Shown: positions 8,603 to 17,313, counted from the first letter of the stretch. The stretch: 64,000 nt of DNA from a bacterium (GCA_027483535.1 JAIXUN010000002.1:1426001-1490000), one strand, 5' to 3'. Notes: generated from the sequence alone by a model not told the origin. A program made the numbers and translations.

Positions 8603-9051
8603 CCAACCCCGAGCCTGAGGTGGATTCTACTGATGAACTCTCTTGGTCTATCCGACCCGGGGCAGAGAATCCATCGAAGGTGGTGGTGGTGTTCATCATT
8701 GCCCTGTCTGCTGGAGTTTTGGTGACAGCGGTCACGAAGTCTCCCTTGCTCGGGCTGATCGGAACGGCGGCGGTTTTAGGCTCAACGGCCGAGTTTTGGC
8801 TAGGAACGACCTTTCGACTAGGCAAACAAGAAGCGACACGAAGGTGTGGGCTAAGTTTGTTTGGCATTCGCTGGGAAGATGTAAAGTTGGTGCGACTCCA
8901 AGGCAGCGAGATTCGTCTTTCGCCTTTAACCGAGGAAGGGAAGTGGTCCGAGTTCCGGGGAGTCCGCATTCGGACCCTTCCGCAGAACCGGGAACAAGCG
9001 TTATCTTTAATCAAAGCAAAGGTGGGGGCTGATGTCGGATTTTTGGAGTGA
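8593..9051 (+). CDS. Small membrane protein with C-terminal soluble domain, module gene 1
   Basis: 152 residues, no family recognised. Two membrane helices (about 29-46 and 52-70) are followed by an about 80-residue beta-rich cytoplasmic domain (GIRWEDVKLVRLQGSEIRL), which resembles in layout the two-helix plus PH-like proteins but with no certain homology. The ATG at 8593 was chosen because it overlaps the prs stop by ten bases; an open frame continues upstream inside prs but reads antisensical basic residues. Its 3' end overlaps gene 2 by 20 bases. First gene of the uncharacterised coupled membrane cluster. Confidence 0.6.
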   Translation: MELTNPEPEVDSTDELSWSIRPGAENPSKVVVVFIIALSAGVLVTAVTKSPLLGLIGTAAVLGSTAEFWLGTTFRLGKQEATRRCGLSLFGIRWEDVKLVRLQGSEIRLSPLTEEGKWSEFRGVRIRTLPQNREQALSLIKAKVGADVGFLE

Positions 9052-9376
9052 GGATCTATCACCCGAGAAAGAGACGGAGCTGCTTCACCGAGCAGCTAGG
9101 GATATCAAACGGAGAAAGATGGAGACACCCGCGATCATGGCTCTGGAGATGCATAAGCCAATCGCGAACACGTTAGCCTCAGGGGCGGTTGTCTTTGCAC
9201 CCTTTCTGGTGCCATTCTTTGGCTTCGATAAAGTTAACGAATATAGTCAGCTTTTTTCAAAGAGAGAGAACGTCGAGAAGCTTTTAGCGCTTCTCGAGTC
9301 TTCGGAGGGTTTTGAGGATTCGACAGAGGTGTCGGACGCAGAATCGCCGGAGAAGTCGGTAATGGAGAAATCATGA
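9032..9376 (+). CDS. Hypothetical protein with one hydrophobic segment, module gene 2
   Basis: 114 residues, no family recognised. The N-terminal 35 residues are charged and helical (KETELLHRAARDIKRRK), a hydrophobic stretch at about 48-67 (NTLASGAVVFAPFLVPFFGF) could span or dip into the membrane, and the last 40 residues are acidic. Start ATG lies inside gene 1; the stop overlaps the ATG of the DUF6754 gene by four bases (ATGA). Its position between two membrane proteins and the tight coupling suggest a small subunit or assembly factor of the same complex; that is inference. Confidence 0.55.
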   Translation: MSDFWSEDLSPEKETELLHRAARDIKRRKMETPAIMALEMHKPIANTLASGAVVFAPFLVPFFGFDKVNEYSQLFSKRENVEKLLALLESSEGFEDSTEVSDAESPEKSVMEKS

Positions 9377-10332
9377 TCGAATCTTGGAACGTGGGATTGC
9401 TTCCGACGCTCGGGGTGGGTCAGGTGTACATCGGTGGCCAGTATTTGGCAAATGGTTGGTTCGGGATATTTTTCACCGCACTAATGGCCGGTTTCATCTT
9501 GATCAACATCCGTCGAGCCAAAGGGAGCAAGGGCGTGTACATCAGGCGTATCGCGGGTATGAATGCGATTGACGAGGCTATTGGACGGGCTACCGAAATG
9601 GGCAAGCCGGTTTTAATGGTGCCAGGCCTCAGCGATACCGTGGATGCAATTGCCGTACAGGCACTGAACATCTTTACTTATGTGGCGCGTGTTGCTTCGC
9701 GTTTTTCGAACCCGATTCTGCTTTGCTGTTATAACGCCGCCGTTCTAACGCTGGGTCAAGAACTGATTCGAGACGTTTATCAGCAAGAAGGCGTGCCCGA
9801 TCGATTTGATCCGGACTCGGTTCGCTTTATCTCAGACAGACAATTTGCCTTTGCTGCGGGCGTCTCGGGCTTGATTCACCGTGAGCAAACTGCAGCCACC
9901 TTCTTTATGGGTGCGTTCTACGCAGAGTCTCTGATCTTTGCGGAGACGGCAAACGCGATCGGTGCGATTCAGGTTGCCAGTTCTACCGAAGCGACCCAGA
10001 CACCGTTCTTTATTGCCGCTTGCGACTACGTTTTGATCGGCGACGAGTTTTACGCTGCCTCGGCCTACCTCACCCGCCAGCCGATCTTGGTCGGAAGTCT
10101 TGCCGGTCAAGACTGGGTGAAGTTGTCGGTCATCGCCAGCATCGTGATCGGTGTTCTGTCCGCGTCCTTCGCGCCATTCATGGCAAAACGTGATGCTGCG
10201 GCAGAGCCGTCTGAACCCGGGTTCCTAAAGCTCTGGGAACAAGACAAAGAAGAATTGAAGAAGTACAAAGTCACTCGTGAGCAAAAGCCGGCCGAGCCGG
10301 CAGCCGCCGCTCCCGCTGGAGGTGGGCAATAA
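9373..10332 (+). CDS. DUF6754 domain-containing membrane protein, module gene 3
   Basis: 319 residues. Recognised as the DUF6754 type by its layout: an N-terminal GLLPTLGVGQVYIGG segment and membrane helix (29-46), a conserved soluble stretch with RRIAGMNAIDEAIGRATEMGKPV (59-81), a long central Ala/Gly-rich domain (NPILLCCYNAAVLTLGQELI, FIAACDYVLIGDEFYAASAYL) and a C-terminal helix (about 250-270). The last 45 residues are a charged then Ala/Pro-rich tail. The function of DUF6754 is unknown to me. Four-base overlap with gene 2 and one-base TAATG overlap with gene 4 imply coupled translation. Confidence 0.7.
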   Translation: MIESWNVGLLPTLGVGQVYIGGQYLANGWFGIFFTALMAGFILINIRRAKGSKGVYIRRIAGMNAIDEAIGRATEMGKPVLMVPGLSDTVDAIAVQALNIFTYVARVASRFSNPILLCCYNAAVLTLGQELIRDVYQQEGVPDRFDPDSVRFISDRQFAFAAGVSGLIHREQTAATFFMGAFYAESLIFAETANAIGAIQVASSTEATQTPFFIAACDYVLIGDEFYAASAYLTRQPILVGSLAGQDWVKLSVIASIVIGVLSASFAPFMAKRDAAAEPSEPGFLKLWEQDKEELKKYKVTREQKPAEPAAAAPAGGGQ

Positions 10333-11237
10333 TGTTTAACCTCCTTCCTATCGCCTTTTGGAGCGATCCTGCAGGGTCATCTGCCCTCACAGGCAAGATC
10401 GTGTTCGGGCTTCTGCTTGGAGTAGGCCTCCTCTTTGCGCTGACCAAAGTGCCCACCCAAATGCGCCGATCGATCGTATTTGGTGGAACGTTCCTATCCG
10501 GCCTGTTCTACGTCCTGTTCTATCTCTGGCCCCAGCCGATCACTCGGGGTCCGAACGATGTCCCACGAGACGCCGTCGAGGGTGTTGCGTTCTGGCTGAA
10601 GGACTCCTTCAGCGTCGTTGTCAACTTCACCCAGATCATTTCGGGCTTTATGCTCGGTTTGGGCGTTTATAGCTTGCTACGTATCCACCTGACCCGTATC
10701 GCAAAGGGTCACAAGGACGCCTTCTTTAGCTTTGTTCTGCTAGGAAGTATGGTTGCAATGGCGTTCTTTGCCTACGGCGATTACATTCTTCGACTCGACC
10801 CAGTTAAGGCGCAAGAACTTGAAAACCCAGACAAATGGGGCCCCCTGACACGAGGAAGAGACCTTCTCTTCGATGGATTGCTGCAACAGATGGACGCCGC
10901 GATGTTCAGTATCATCGCGTTCTTCATCTTGAGCGCAGCCTATCGAGCCTTCCGGGTGAGATCGGTGGAAGCCACGATTCTGTTGGCAACCGCTCTGCTA
11001 GTCATCCTCAGTCTTATGGGGCTCGTTGCTGATCGAGTCGATGGATTCTTTGGAGGCCTCGTTGCAAATGACCCGAATGACTTCTTTGAGAACTTCAAGT
11101 TGACTACCCTCCGGAATTTTATTGGAGACAATCTCCAAACCCCGTCTATCAATGGCATCACCCTGGGAACGGGAATCGGTGCGTTGGCGATGGGTCTGCG
11201 TATCTGGCTGGGACTTGAGAAGGGGAGCGGCAACTAA
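10332..11237 (+). CDS. Polytopic membrane protein, module gene 4
   Basis: 301 residues with about seven predicted membrane helices (near 22-38, 48-66, 100-118, 130-150, 188-205, 213-232 and one near the C-terminus). No transporter signature or cofactor motif is visible. A conserved-looking soluble loop follows helix 2 (QPITRGPNDVPRDAVEGVAFWLKD) and another lies before helix 5 with many charged residues. TAATG overlaps on both sides tie it to the DUF6754 gene and to gene 5. I do not recognise the family. Confidence 0.6.
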   Translation: MFNLLPIAFWSDPAGSSALTGKIVFGLLLGVGLLFALTKVPTQMRRSIVFGGTFLSGLFYVLFYLWPQPITRGPNDVPRDAVEGVAFWLKDSFSVVVNFTQIISGFMLGLGVYSLLRIHLTRIAKGHKDAFFSFVLLGSMVAMAFFAYGDYILRLDPVKAQELENPDKWGPLTRGRDLLFDGLLQQMDAAMFSIIAFFILSAAYRAFRVRSVEATILLATALLVILSLMGLVADRVDGFFGGLVANDPNDFFENFKLTTLRNFIGDNLQTPSINGITLGTGIGALAMGLRIWLGLEKGSGN

Positions 11238-12193
11238 TGTCTATTGCAAACAAACTCCAAACGCTGCCAAAGACCGCAATCTACGGCATTCTGATTCTTT
11301 GCACGTCGTTGCCGCTCTTCTTCCAAATACCGCTTCCGAACAACCCAGACCAAGCTTCTAAGGATTTCTTCCGAGAGATGATGACCTTGGACGCGAGTAA
11401 GCCCGTTCTGCTTTCGTCAGACTGGACAAACAGCACCCGGGGCGAATCGAAGGGCCAAATGAAGTCGGTCTTGCGGATGTTCATGCGACGAGGGCAAAAG
11501 TTCGTCTTGTACTCCACGGCTGATCCTCAGGCACCCCAGGTAGCTCTAGACGTGATCGCCGAGGTGAACCGAGAGAGAATCAAGAAGAATCAAGAGCCTT
11601 ACAAGCGATTCGAGGACTACGTTGTTCTTGGCTTCTTCCCGAATGCGGAGGCCGCCATCAACGGACTTGCCAACGACTTTAAAGCTACGGTCAAAGGTCG
11701 GAAGGATTTTCCGGTTGGTAAAGAAGCGACGGATGTATTCCAATCGCCCGTCCTGAAAGACGTTGACTCAATCAAGGACTTTCAAATGGTCGTTGTTGTG
11801 ACCGCGTCGAAGACCTCAAACTTCACCGTCGAGCGGGTTTACGGAAAGACGAAACTTGCGTTCGCAGTGACGGGTGTCATGGGTCCCGAGACAAAGGTCT
11901 ACTACCAATCCAAGCAGTTGGTTGGATTCGTGAATGGTCTTAAAGGAGCTTTCGACATTGAGCAATTGATGGAGAAGGGACTCAATGTCGATTCGTCTGC
12001 GTCGTTCAGAGACGACACGCACCCGGCTCCAGTTGAAGGATTCAAAGGTGATGACAACGTTGGGCAGGGAACTCGCTACTTCCCAACGCTTCACTTTGCC
12101 ATGGCTCTCATGATCATCATGGTCATCCTTGGAAACGTAGGCATGGTCCTAGCCAAGAAAGACTCGTCCAAGAAGGAATTGGGTGGTCGCTAA
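11237..12193 (+). CDS. Bitopic membrane protein with large soluble domain, module gene 5
   Basis: 318 residues. One helix at about 14-31, a large soluble domain (32-280), and a second helix at about 285-305 ending with a basic KKDSSKKELGGR tail, which by the positive-inside rule puts the large domain outside the cytoplasm. That domain contains LLSSDWTNSTRGESKG and an alternating alpha/beta pattern (FVLYSTADPQ, DYVVLGFFPNAEAAI) that may form a Rossmann-like fold, but no catalytic motif is apparent. No family recognised. Separated from gene 6 by one base. Confidence 0.6.
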   Translation: MSIANKLQTLPKTAIYGILILCTSLPLFFQIPLPNNPDQASKDFFREMMTLDASKPVLLSSDWTNSTRGESKGQMKSVLRMFMRRGQKFVLYSTADPQAPQVALDVIAEVNRERIKKNQEPYKRFEDYVVLGFFPNAEAAINGLANDFKATVKGRKDFPVGKEATDVFQSPVLKDVDSIKDFQMVVVVTASKTSNFTVERVYGKTKLAFAVTGVMGPETKVYYQSKQLVGFVNGLKGAFDIEQLMEKGLNVDSSASFRDDTHPAPVEGFKGDDNVGQGTRYFPTLHFAMALMIIMVILGNVGMVLAKKDSSKKELGGR

Positions 12194-12194
12194 T

Positions 12195-12908
12195 ATGTCT
12201 TACCCATTTATCAAAGCACTAGTCGGCGTCCTAGCGACGGTCGGCCTCTACAGCGTTCTCTACAAAGAGAACAAGTTTTATCGGTTCTTTGAGCATGTCT
12301 TCCTTGGCCTTGCCACGGGCTGGACCATCTTTGTGCTCTGGGCGGAAGTTCTCAAGCCGTCTTGGTATGAAAAGATGATGGGAACTCCATCGGTAAACGG
12401 AGGCCCCGCAACCGATGGTCAGTGGGCGTACATTCTGTTGTTGCCGCTTGGTCTGATGGCGTATTTCGTCTTCAGCAAGAAGCACAACTGGATGAGCCGA
12501 ATTCCGATCGGCATCATTTTGGGTCTCTGGTCTGGCCAGCAGGTCCAGGTCTGGTTCAACACCTACGGTCCTCAGATCAAGGGTGCGATGAAGCCAATTC
12601 TGCCCTCGGCGTTCAGCTCATTCACAGTCCCGGCAAATGCTTCGGCGGTGGATGTTTATCCGTCCCAGGCGCTTAGCAACCTGCTATACATCGTCACCCT
12701 CCTATCCGTCCTCAGCTACTTCTTGTTCAGTTTCGAGGTCAAGAACAAGGCGATCATCAAGTTCAACATGCTTGGTCGCTACCTGCTGATGATAGGATTC
12801 GGCGCGATCTTCGGATCGACGGTCATGACGCGCTTTACGCTGCTCATTGACCGCATGTATTTCATTTGGATCGAGTTCTTCCAACAGCAGGTACTCGGTC
12901 GCGGCTAG
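12195..12908 (+). CDS. Polytopic membrane protein, module gene 6
   Basis: 237 residues from the ATG at 12195 (a GTG at 12183 in the same frame, inside gene 5, would add four residues). About six membrane helices, with an extracytoplasmic loop of roughly 60 residues between helices 4 and 5 (YGPQIKGAMKPILPSAFSSF). No family recognised. Last gene of the membrane module; recO begins ten bases after its stop, so the module is embedded in a housekeeping operon. Confidence 0.6.
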   Translation: MSYPFIKALVGVLATVGLYSVLYKENKFYRFFEHVFLGLATGWTIFVLWAEVLKPSWYEKMMGTPSVNGGPATDGQWAYILLLPLGLMAYFVFSKKHNWMSRIPIGIILGLWSGQQVQVWFNTYGPQIKGAMKPILPSAFSSFTVPANASAVDVYPSQALSNLLYIVTLLSVLSYFLFSFEVKNKAIIKFNMLGRYLLMIGFGAIFGSTVMTRFTLLIDRMYFIWIEFFQQQVLGRG

Positions 12909-12917
12909 GTCGAGAAT

Positions 12918-13664
12918 ATGGAACAGTCGGTACGAGCAATCGTGCTGAGACGAAGAGATCAGGGTGAGGCGGATAGACGCCTCACCCTTCTTACTTCGGA
13001 GCTTGGCAAAATAGACGTGATCGCCAAAGGAGCCAAAAACTCCGGATCCCGTCTGCGCGGGGTGAGCGAGCCTCTGAGCGTGGCGACAATGAACATCGCG
13101 GTAGGCAAGGCGCGCCGATTTGTCACCCAGGCGCAACCCCACAGCTCCTTTCCAGGCTTAAGAGTGGACTTTGATCGCCTCTCTTACGCGCTGGCCTTTG
13201 CCGAGCTCGTTTCCGGTGTGGTCCCTTGGGAACAGCCTGACGAACAAATCTTCTCGCTCCTCATTGAAGTGATCTCCGAAATCGAGGTCCATTCAAAACC
13301 GCTGGTCGCACTCGTTTGGGGTCAGGTGATGCTCCTCGATGCCATCGGCTTCATGCCCAGTTTCGAAGAATGTGTGCTCACCGGGGTCAAGGTTGAGGAA
13401 GCGAACCCCTGGGTTTCTCCACGAGCGGGGGGATACCTTTGCTGGGACAAAGCCGATCTGTACCCAGATCGATTTCAAACGCGATTCGAAGTGCTGATTA
13501 ACATCACCGCGCTGCTCGGCAAAGAATCGGCACCGCAAAACTTGCGCTTTTGTGAGGCGACGCTTACGACGCTCTTCCCCTTCTGGCGATCAATTGCCGA
13601 ATCTGCGTTACCCGCCAACTCCGCTCTCCTAGATCGTTTAGGAGAGGGCTCACTTTCCGAATGA
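12918..13664 (+). CDS. recO: DNA repair protein RecO
   Basis: 248 residues, usual RecO length. RecO loads RecA onto SSB-coated DNA with RecR in the RecFOR pathway. The N-terminal OB-fold is clear (AIVLRRRDQGEADRRLTLLT followed by KGAKNSGSRLRG), then the helical domain. The usual zinc-finger cysteines of many RecO proteins are only partly present (one Cys near 154 and one near 174, one near 212), so the zinc site may be incomplete. It follows the membrane module by ten bases. Confidence 0.9.
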   Translation: MEQSVRAIVLRRRDQGEADRRLTLLTSELGKIDVIAKGAKNSGSRLRGVSEPLSVATMNIAVGKARRFVTQAQPHSSFPGLRVDFDRLSYALAFAELVSGVVPWEQPDEQIFSLLIEVISEIEVHSKPLVALVWGQVMLLDAIGFMPSFEECVLTGVKVEEANPWVSPRAGGYLCWDKADLYPDRFQTRFEVLINITALLGKESAPQNLRFCEATLTTLFPFWRSIAESALPANSALLDRLGEGSLSE

Positions 13665-13711
13665 TCTTTGGTGGTTCCCGCACGGACCCCACTCAAGATT
13701 TCACGCACGTG

Positions 13712-13717
13712 TAAACT
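13712..13717 (+). promoter_or_regulatory. -10-like box before the peptide-binding lipoprotein gene
   Basis: TAAACT ends 10 bases before the ATG at 13728. The same hexamer occurs at the same distance before the genes at 29440 and 59326. No Shine-Dalgarno sequence intervenes, so the mRNA would be leaderless or nearly so. Confidence 0.4.
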
Positions 13718-13727
13718 GCGAGTTAAC

Positions 13728-15350
13728 ATGCGCTTCCGGTCGTTTGTTTCTCTTTCTCTTGGAGCAGTCGTTGCTTCGGTTTTGCTCGTTGGTTGTGGAT
13801 CAGGCGGCGGGGGTGGCTTCTCCAAACGGGCCGGTTCCGATGCTGGGAACGTCTTCCGATATCCCATCGTTACGGTTCCGACCTCTCTTGATCCAGCGAA
13901 GGTGCAAGACGGCGACACCATCGACGTTGTTCAGCAGGTTTACGAAGGCCTCGTTCAGTGGTCTGAGACAAACGAAGTGGTGCCTAATCTTGCTGAAAAG
14001 TGGGAGATCAAGGACGGCGGCAAGACCTATGTGTTCAGCCTCAAAAAGGGAGTCAAGTTCTCGACCGGTCGAGAGGTCAAGGCGCAAGACTTCAAGTGGT
14101 GCGTCGAGCGAGCTTGTAATCCTAAGTTCACGTCCCCTACCGCTGCCACGTACTTGAGCGACGTTATCGGAGTGAAGGAGCGCCTCGCTGACAAGGCGAA
14201 GGAAGTCTCCGGCGTGAAGGTGATCGACGACTACACCCTGGAGGTTAAGATCGACAAGTCGCGACCGTACTTCCTTGGCAAGCTCACCTATCCCGTCTTC
14301 TTTGTCTATGACAAAGACGTCATCAAGGATCCTCTCGCCGATATCAACGATGTCTCGCAAATGGCAGGCACGGGTCCCTTTAAGTTTGAGAGCGTAAAGG
14401 TCGAACAGCAGATCAACCTCGTCGCCAACAAGGATTATCACGGCGGCGCGCCAAGTGTCGATCGGATCGAGCGACCGGTCGTTTTGGACTCACAGACGCG
14501 ACTCAACATGTACAAGAACGGTCAAGTTGACCTGGTTCAACTTGAGCGACAGAACGTAAAGGCCGTCCAAGAAGACGCCGCGCTCAAGAACGATCTGAAG
14601 TTCTTCGATCGTCCTTCTATGTGGTACATCGGCTTCCATTGCAAGATGGTGCCTGCGTTCCAAAACAAGAAGGTTCGACAAGCACTCGCCATGGCAATCG
14701 ATCGAGACAAGATCGTGAACGAAGTGCTCGGCGGTGTGAACAAACGAGCCGACGGCATTGTTCCTCCGGGCGTTTTTGGTCACCGAGAGAATGCCAAGGT
14801 CCTGGCCTTCAATATCGAGAAAGCAAAGGCATTGCTCGCAGAGGCCGGCTTCCCGGGTGGGAAGGGCTTCCCGACGGTCGAAATGTCTTTCCGAGACGGT
14901 CGGCCCGATGTGGAATTGGTCGCCCAATCCGTTCAACAGCAGTGGGGTCAAAACCTCGGGGTCAAGATTTCGCTTAAGAAGATGGAGTGGGGTCAGTACT
15001 TGAACCTTCACACCAAGAAAGAAATGCCTCTCTTCCACATGCGATGGGCAGCCGACTATCTGGACGCGGAGAACTTCCTGTCGACCCTGCTCGCCAGCTA
15101 TGGTCCGGAGAACAAGATCGAGTACGTGAATGCGAAATACGATGCTCTCTGTGCGGAAGCCGACTCCATTCTGGACTCGGAAAAGCGACTCAAGCTGTAT
15201 GCCGAAGCCGAGGATATCGTGCTGGATGATGCTCCTTTCGTTCCGATCTACTTCCAACGAGATGCAGAGCTGATCAGCCCGCGTGTGAAGGGCATGAAAG
15301 AGTCTCTCTTTGGGCACTTGCCTCACCGAACGGTTGAACTCGCAAAGTAG
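13728..15350 (+). CDS. ABC transporter substrate-binding lipoprotein, family 5 (oligopeptide type)
   Basis: 540 residues. Signal peptide with lipobox LLVGC (lipidated Cys at residue 23) followed by a Gly-rich linker. The body follows the extracellular solute-binding family 5 plan: SLDPAKVQDGDTIDVVQQVYEGL near the N-terminus, WEIKDGGKTYVFSLKKGVKF, AGTGPFKFESVKV, and VRQALAMAIDRDKIV in the second lobe. It would bind peptides or similar ligands at the cell surface. No permease or ATPase genes of the Dpp/Opp type are adjacent; an AraC-family regulator follows at 14 bases. The open frame upstream of 13728 (to 13668) is not needed for the signal peptide. Confidence 0.9.
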   Translation: MRFRSFVSLSLGAVVASVLLVGCGSGGGGGFSKRAGSDAGNVFRYPIVTVPTSLDPAKVQDGDTIDVVQQVYEGLVQWSETNEVVPNLAEKWEIKDGGKTYVFSLKKGVKFSTGREVKAQDFKWCVERACNPKFTSPTAATYLSDVIGVKERLADKAKEVSGVKVIDDYTLEVKIDKSRPYFLGKLTYPVFFVYDKDVIKDPLADINDVSQMAGTGPFKFESVKVEQQINLVANKDYHGGAPSVDRIERPVVLDSQTRLNMYKNGQVDLVQLERQNVKAVQEDAALKNDLKFFDRPSMWYIGFHCKMVPAFQNKKVRQALAMAIDRDKIVNEVLGGVNKRADGIVPPGVFGHRENAKVLAFNIEKAKALLAEAGFPGGKGFPTVEMSFRDGRPDVELVAQSVQQQWGQNLGVKISLKKMEWGQYLNLHTKKEMPLFHMRWAADYLDAENFLSTLLASYGPENKIEYVNAKYDALCAEADSILDSEKRLKLYAEAEDIVLDDAPFVPIYFQRDAELISPRVKGMKESLFGHLPHRTVELAK

Positions 15351-15364
15351 TCGTAGAAAGAGTC

Positions 15365-16588
15365 ATGGACTATGGTGGTGCCCCGGTTTACTTGCAGGCA
15401 GACCTGCCGCAATCGGGGCGTGACTTTCGGTTTCTTGACAAGGGCGAACTGCCTTTCCGAGTCACCGACGGGCCTCTTTGGCTGAGTCATCCTCCGATCG
15501 GAGGAACGATTCGGCGCGATCAGGGAGAGTCGTTCACGGTTTGTGCTCCTGCCGGGTCTCTTCTTGAACGAATCCACCTGGTAGGGGCTTTTGGCCTTTA
15601 TGCCGACGAGGAATCGAAAGGAACGATCGGGGCCTCTATCCACCTTTATCTTGGCGAGAAGAAGGTTCATCAGATCGATCTGGTGCAGGGAAGCCATTAC
15701 GCCGTGACCTCCAATCGTGAGTTTCGCGCGGAGTCCCTCGGCGATGGAGTCGAGGTCCAGCCAGTGGGCCTGTTGGAATCAAACGGTGCCAAACATCGCT
15801 GCGATTGGATTGCAATCGATGTTCCTGCAACAACCAATGTTGACCGAGTGGTGTTTGCGGATTCAGGCAGTCCTGCCGTTTTTGCCCTCACACAAGCTTT
15901 TCTTCAGGCACGGGCAACGGTGCGATGTCCGTTCCACTCTATGGGGGGAGGAATCCCCCTTCACGAAGTCGCCGCCATTGTTCGCGTGCGAGATCATGTT
16001 CGGTTCGAAAAAGCACTCGAACAGTTCGAACGGTCCCTTTCCATCACAACCGACCTGGATGAGGCTCGCGGTGAGGCGCTCACGTTTTTGGCGGTTGTCA
16101 CAGCAGGTTTGCTCGAGACAGGTGGTTCTCGGTCGATCCACCGCATTCAACTCGAGGCAGCACGCGAGTTTGATCGGTGCGGATCCATCGAAAGTGTATT
16201 GATCGCCTGCAAAGGCATTCTTTATGAGCTTGCGGGTGATCTGTTGAGCCACAGCACCGATGGTTCGGCGAGAATCATCGACAGGGCGCTGGCGCACATC
16301 GACCGAAACTTTGCCGCTGAACTTGCTGACGACACCCTGGCCGCGCAAGTAGGGCTCTCGACTTCGCACTTCCGATTCCTGTTCAAGCAATCGACCGGAC
16401 AACCTTTCCACAAGTATCTAATGTCGGTGCGGCTGGAAAAGGCCCGAGCGCTGTTGGCGGGTGGAACCCTTTCCGTCAGTGAAGTGGCGCATTCAGTTGG
16501 GTTTCACGGCCTGTCTCACTTTAGCCGCGCCTTTGCCCATCGGTTCGGCGTCTCTCCTAACGATTACCGGAGGTCGACGCGGGCATGA
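15365..16588 (+). CDS. AraC-family transcriptional regulator with a large unassigned N-terminal region
   Basis: 407 residues. The C-terminal about 105 residues are a typical AraC double helix-turn-helix domain (TLAAQVGLSTSHFRFLFKQ and VSEVAHSVGFHGLSHFSRAF, then GVSPNDYR). Residues 1-300 are not the usual cupin arm: they look like a beta-sandwich, carbohydrate-binding-like layout (GTIGASIHLYLGEKKVHQIDL, HRCDWIAIDVPATTNVDRVVF) followed by a helical segment. Placed between a solute-binding protein and an ATPase whose ATG overlaps its stop by four bases (ATGA), it may sense a ligand for this set. The fold assignment of the N-terminus is inference. Confidence 0.85.
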   Translation: MDYGGAPVYLQADLPQSGRDFRFLDKGELPFRVTDGPLWLSHPPIGGTIRRDQGESFTVCAPAGSLLERIHLVGAFGLYADEESKGTIGASIHLYLGEKKVHQIDLVQGSHYAVTSNREFRAESLGDGVEVQPVGLLESNGAKHRCDWIAIDVPATTNVDRVVFADSGSPAVFALTQAFLQARATVRCPFHSMGGGIPLHEVAAIVRVRDHVRFEKALEQFERSLSITTDLDEARGEALTFLAVVTAGLLETGGSRSIHRIQLEAAREFDRCGSIESVLIACKGILYELAGDLLSHSTDGSARIIDRALAHIDRNFAAELADDTLAAQVGLSTSHFRFLFKQSTGQPFHKYLMSVRLEKARALLAGGTLSVSEVAHSVGFHGLSHFSRAFAHRFGVSPNDYRRSTRA

Positions 16589-17313
16589 TCGAAGCCAAGA
16601 ATATTTCCAAGCGGTTTGGGGAGAAAGCTGTCCTGAAGGGAGTTTCGCTTCATGTGGCAAAGGGAGAGATCGTTGCCGTCATGGGAAGCAGCGGCGGTGG
16701 AAAAACGACGCTTCTGCGGTGCATCGCCGGGCTGATCGTGCCGGAATCGGGACAGATCGAACTGGCGGGGGTAGACGTTCTCGCAAATCCCGAAGAGGCG
16801 CGGCGGCATATGGGGATGGTCTTCCAAAGCGCCGCATTGTTCGATTACCTAACGGTTGAAGAGAACATTCTGTTCGGTGTGAAACGCCACACCAAACTGG
16901 CACCAAAAGTTCAAAGGGACCTCGTACGGGACACCCTGAGTCGTTTGGGGCTTTCCGACGTGGAGAAACTCTATCCAAGCGAACTGTCCGGTGGCATGAG
17001 AAAGCGGGTGGGAATCGCCCGAGCATTGGCCCTAAATCCAGACGTCATGCTTTACGATGAGCCTACGACGGGCTTGGATCCAATCACGACGTATCAGATA
17101 GATGAGCTCATGTTTGAGTTGTGCGAGACGCTCGGTGTCACTTCCTTGCTAGTGAGCCACGACCTATCGAGCGTTCGAAGAGTCGCTGCGCGGGTGGCAT
17201 TCCTTTATGCGGGTGAACTGGTTTTTGACGGGACTCCCGACGCATTCATGGAAGCCGAGCATCCGGCAATCGTGGAACTGGTCCATAAGACCCAAACGAC
17301 TTCACTGCGTTAA
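16585..17313 (+). CDS. ABC transporter ATP-binding protein, MlaF-like
   Basis: 242 residues, a complete nucleotide-binding domain: Walker A GSSGGGKTT (34-42), Q-loop VFQSAALFDYLTVEENI, signature LSGGMRKRVGIARAL, Walker B VMLYDEPTTGLDP and H-loop LLVSHDLSS. The SGGM-x-KRV-x-IARA form of the signature and the LFDYLTVEENI stretch are typical of MlaF/Ttg2A ATPases of phospholipid (MCE) transporters. No mlaE or mlaD homologue is adjacent; instead its start overlaps the AraC-type gene. The real partners must be elsewhere, or the ATPase serves another permease. Confidence 0.85.
   Translation: MIEAKNISKRFGEKAVLKGVSLHVAKGEIVAVMGSSGGGKTTLLRCIAGLIVPESGQIELAGVDVLANPEEARRHMGMVFQSAALFDYLTVEENILFGVKRHTKLAPKVQRDLVRDTLSRLGLSDVEKLYPSELSGGMRKRVGIARALALNPDVMLYDEPTTGLDPITTYQIDELMFELCETLGVTSLLVSHDLSSVRRVAARVAFLYAGELVFDGTPDAFMEAEHPAIVELVHKTQTTSLR

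Noticed and set aside
14490-15326. Antisense open frame (278 codons) opposite the solute-binding protein
   Set aside because: Composition of a shadow frame; the plus-strand gene is complete and recognised.
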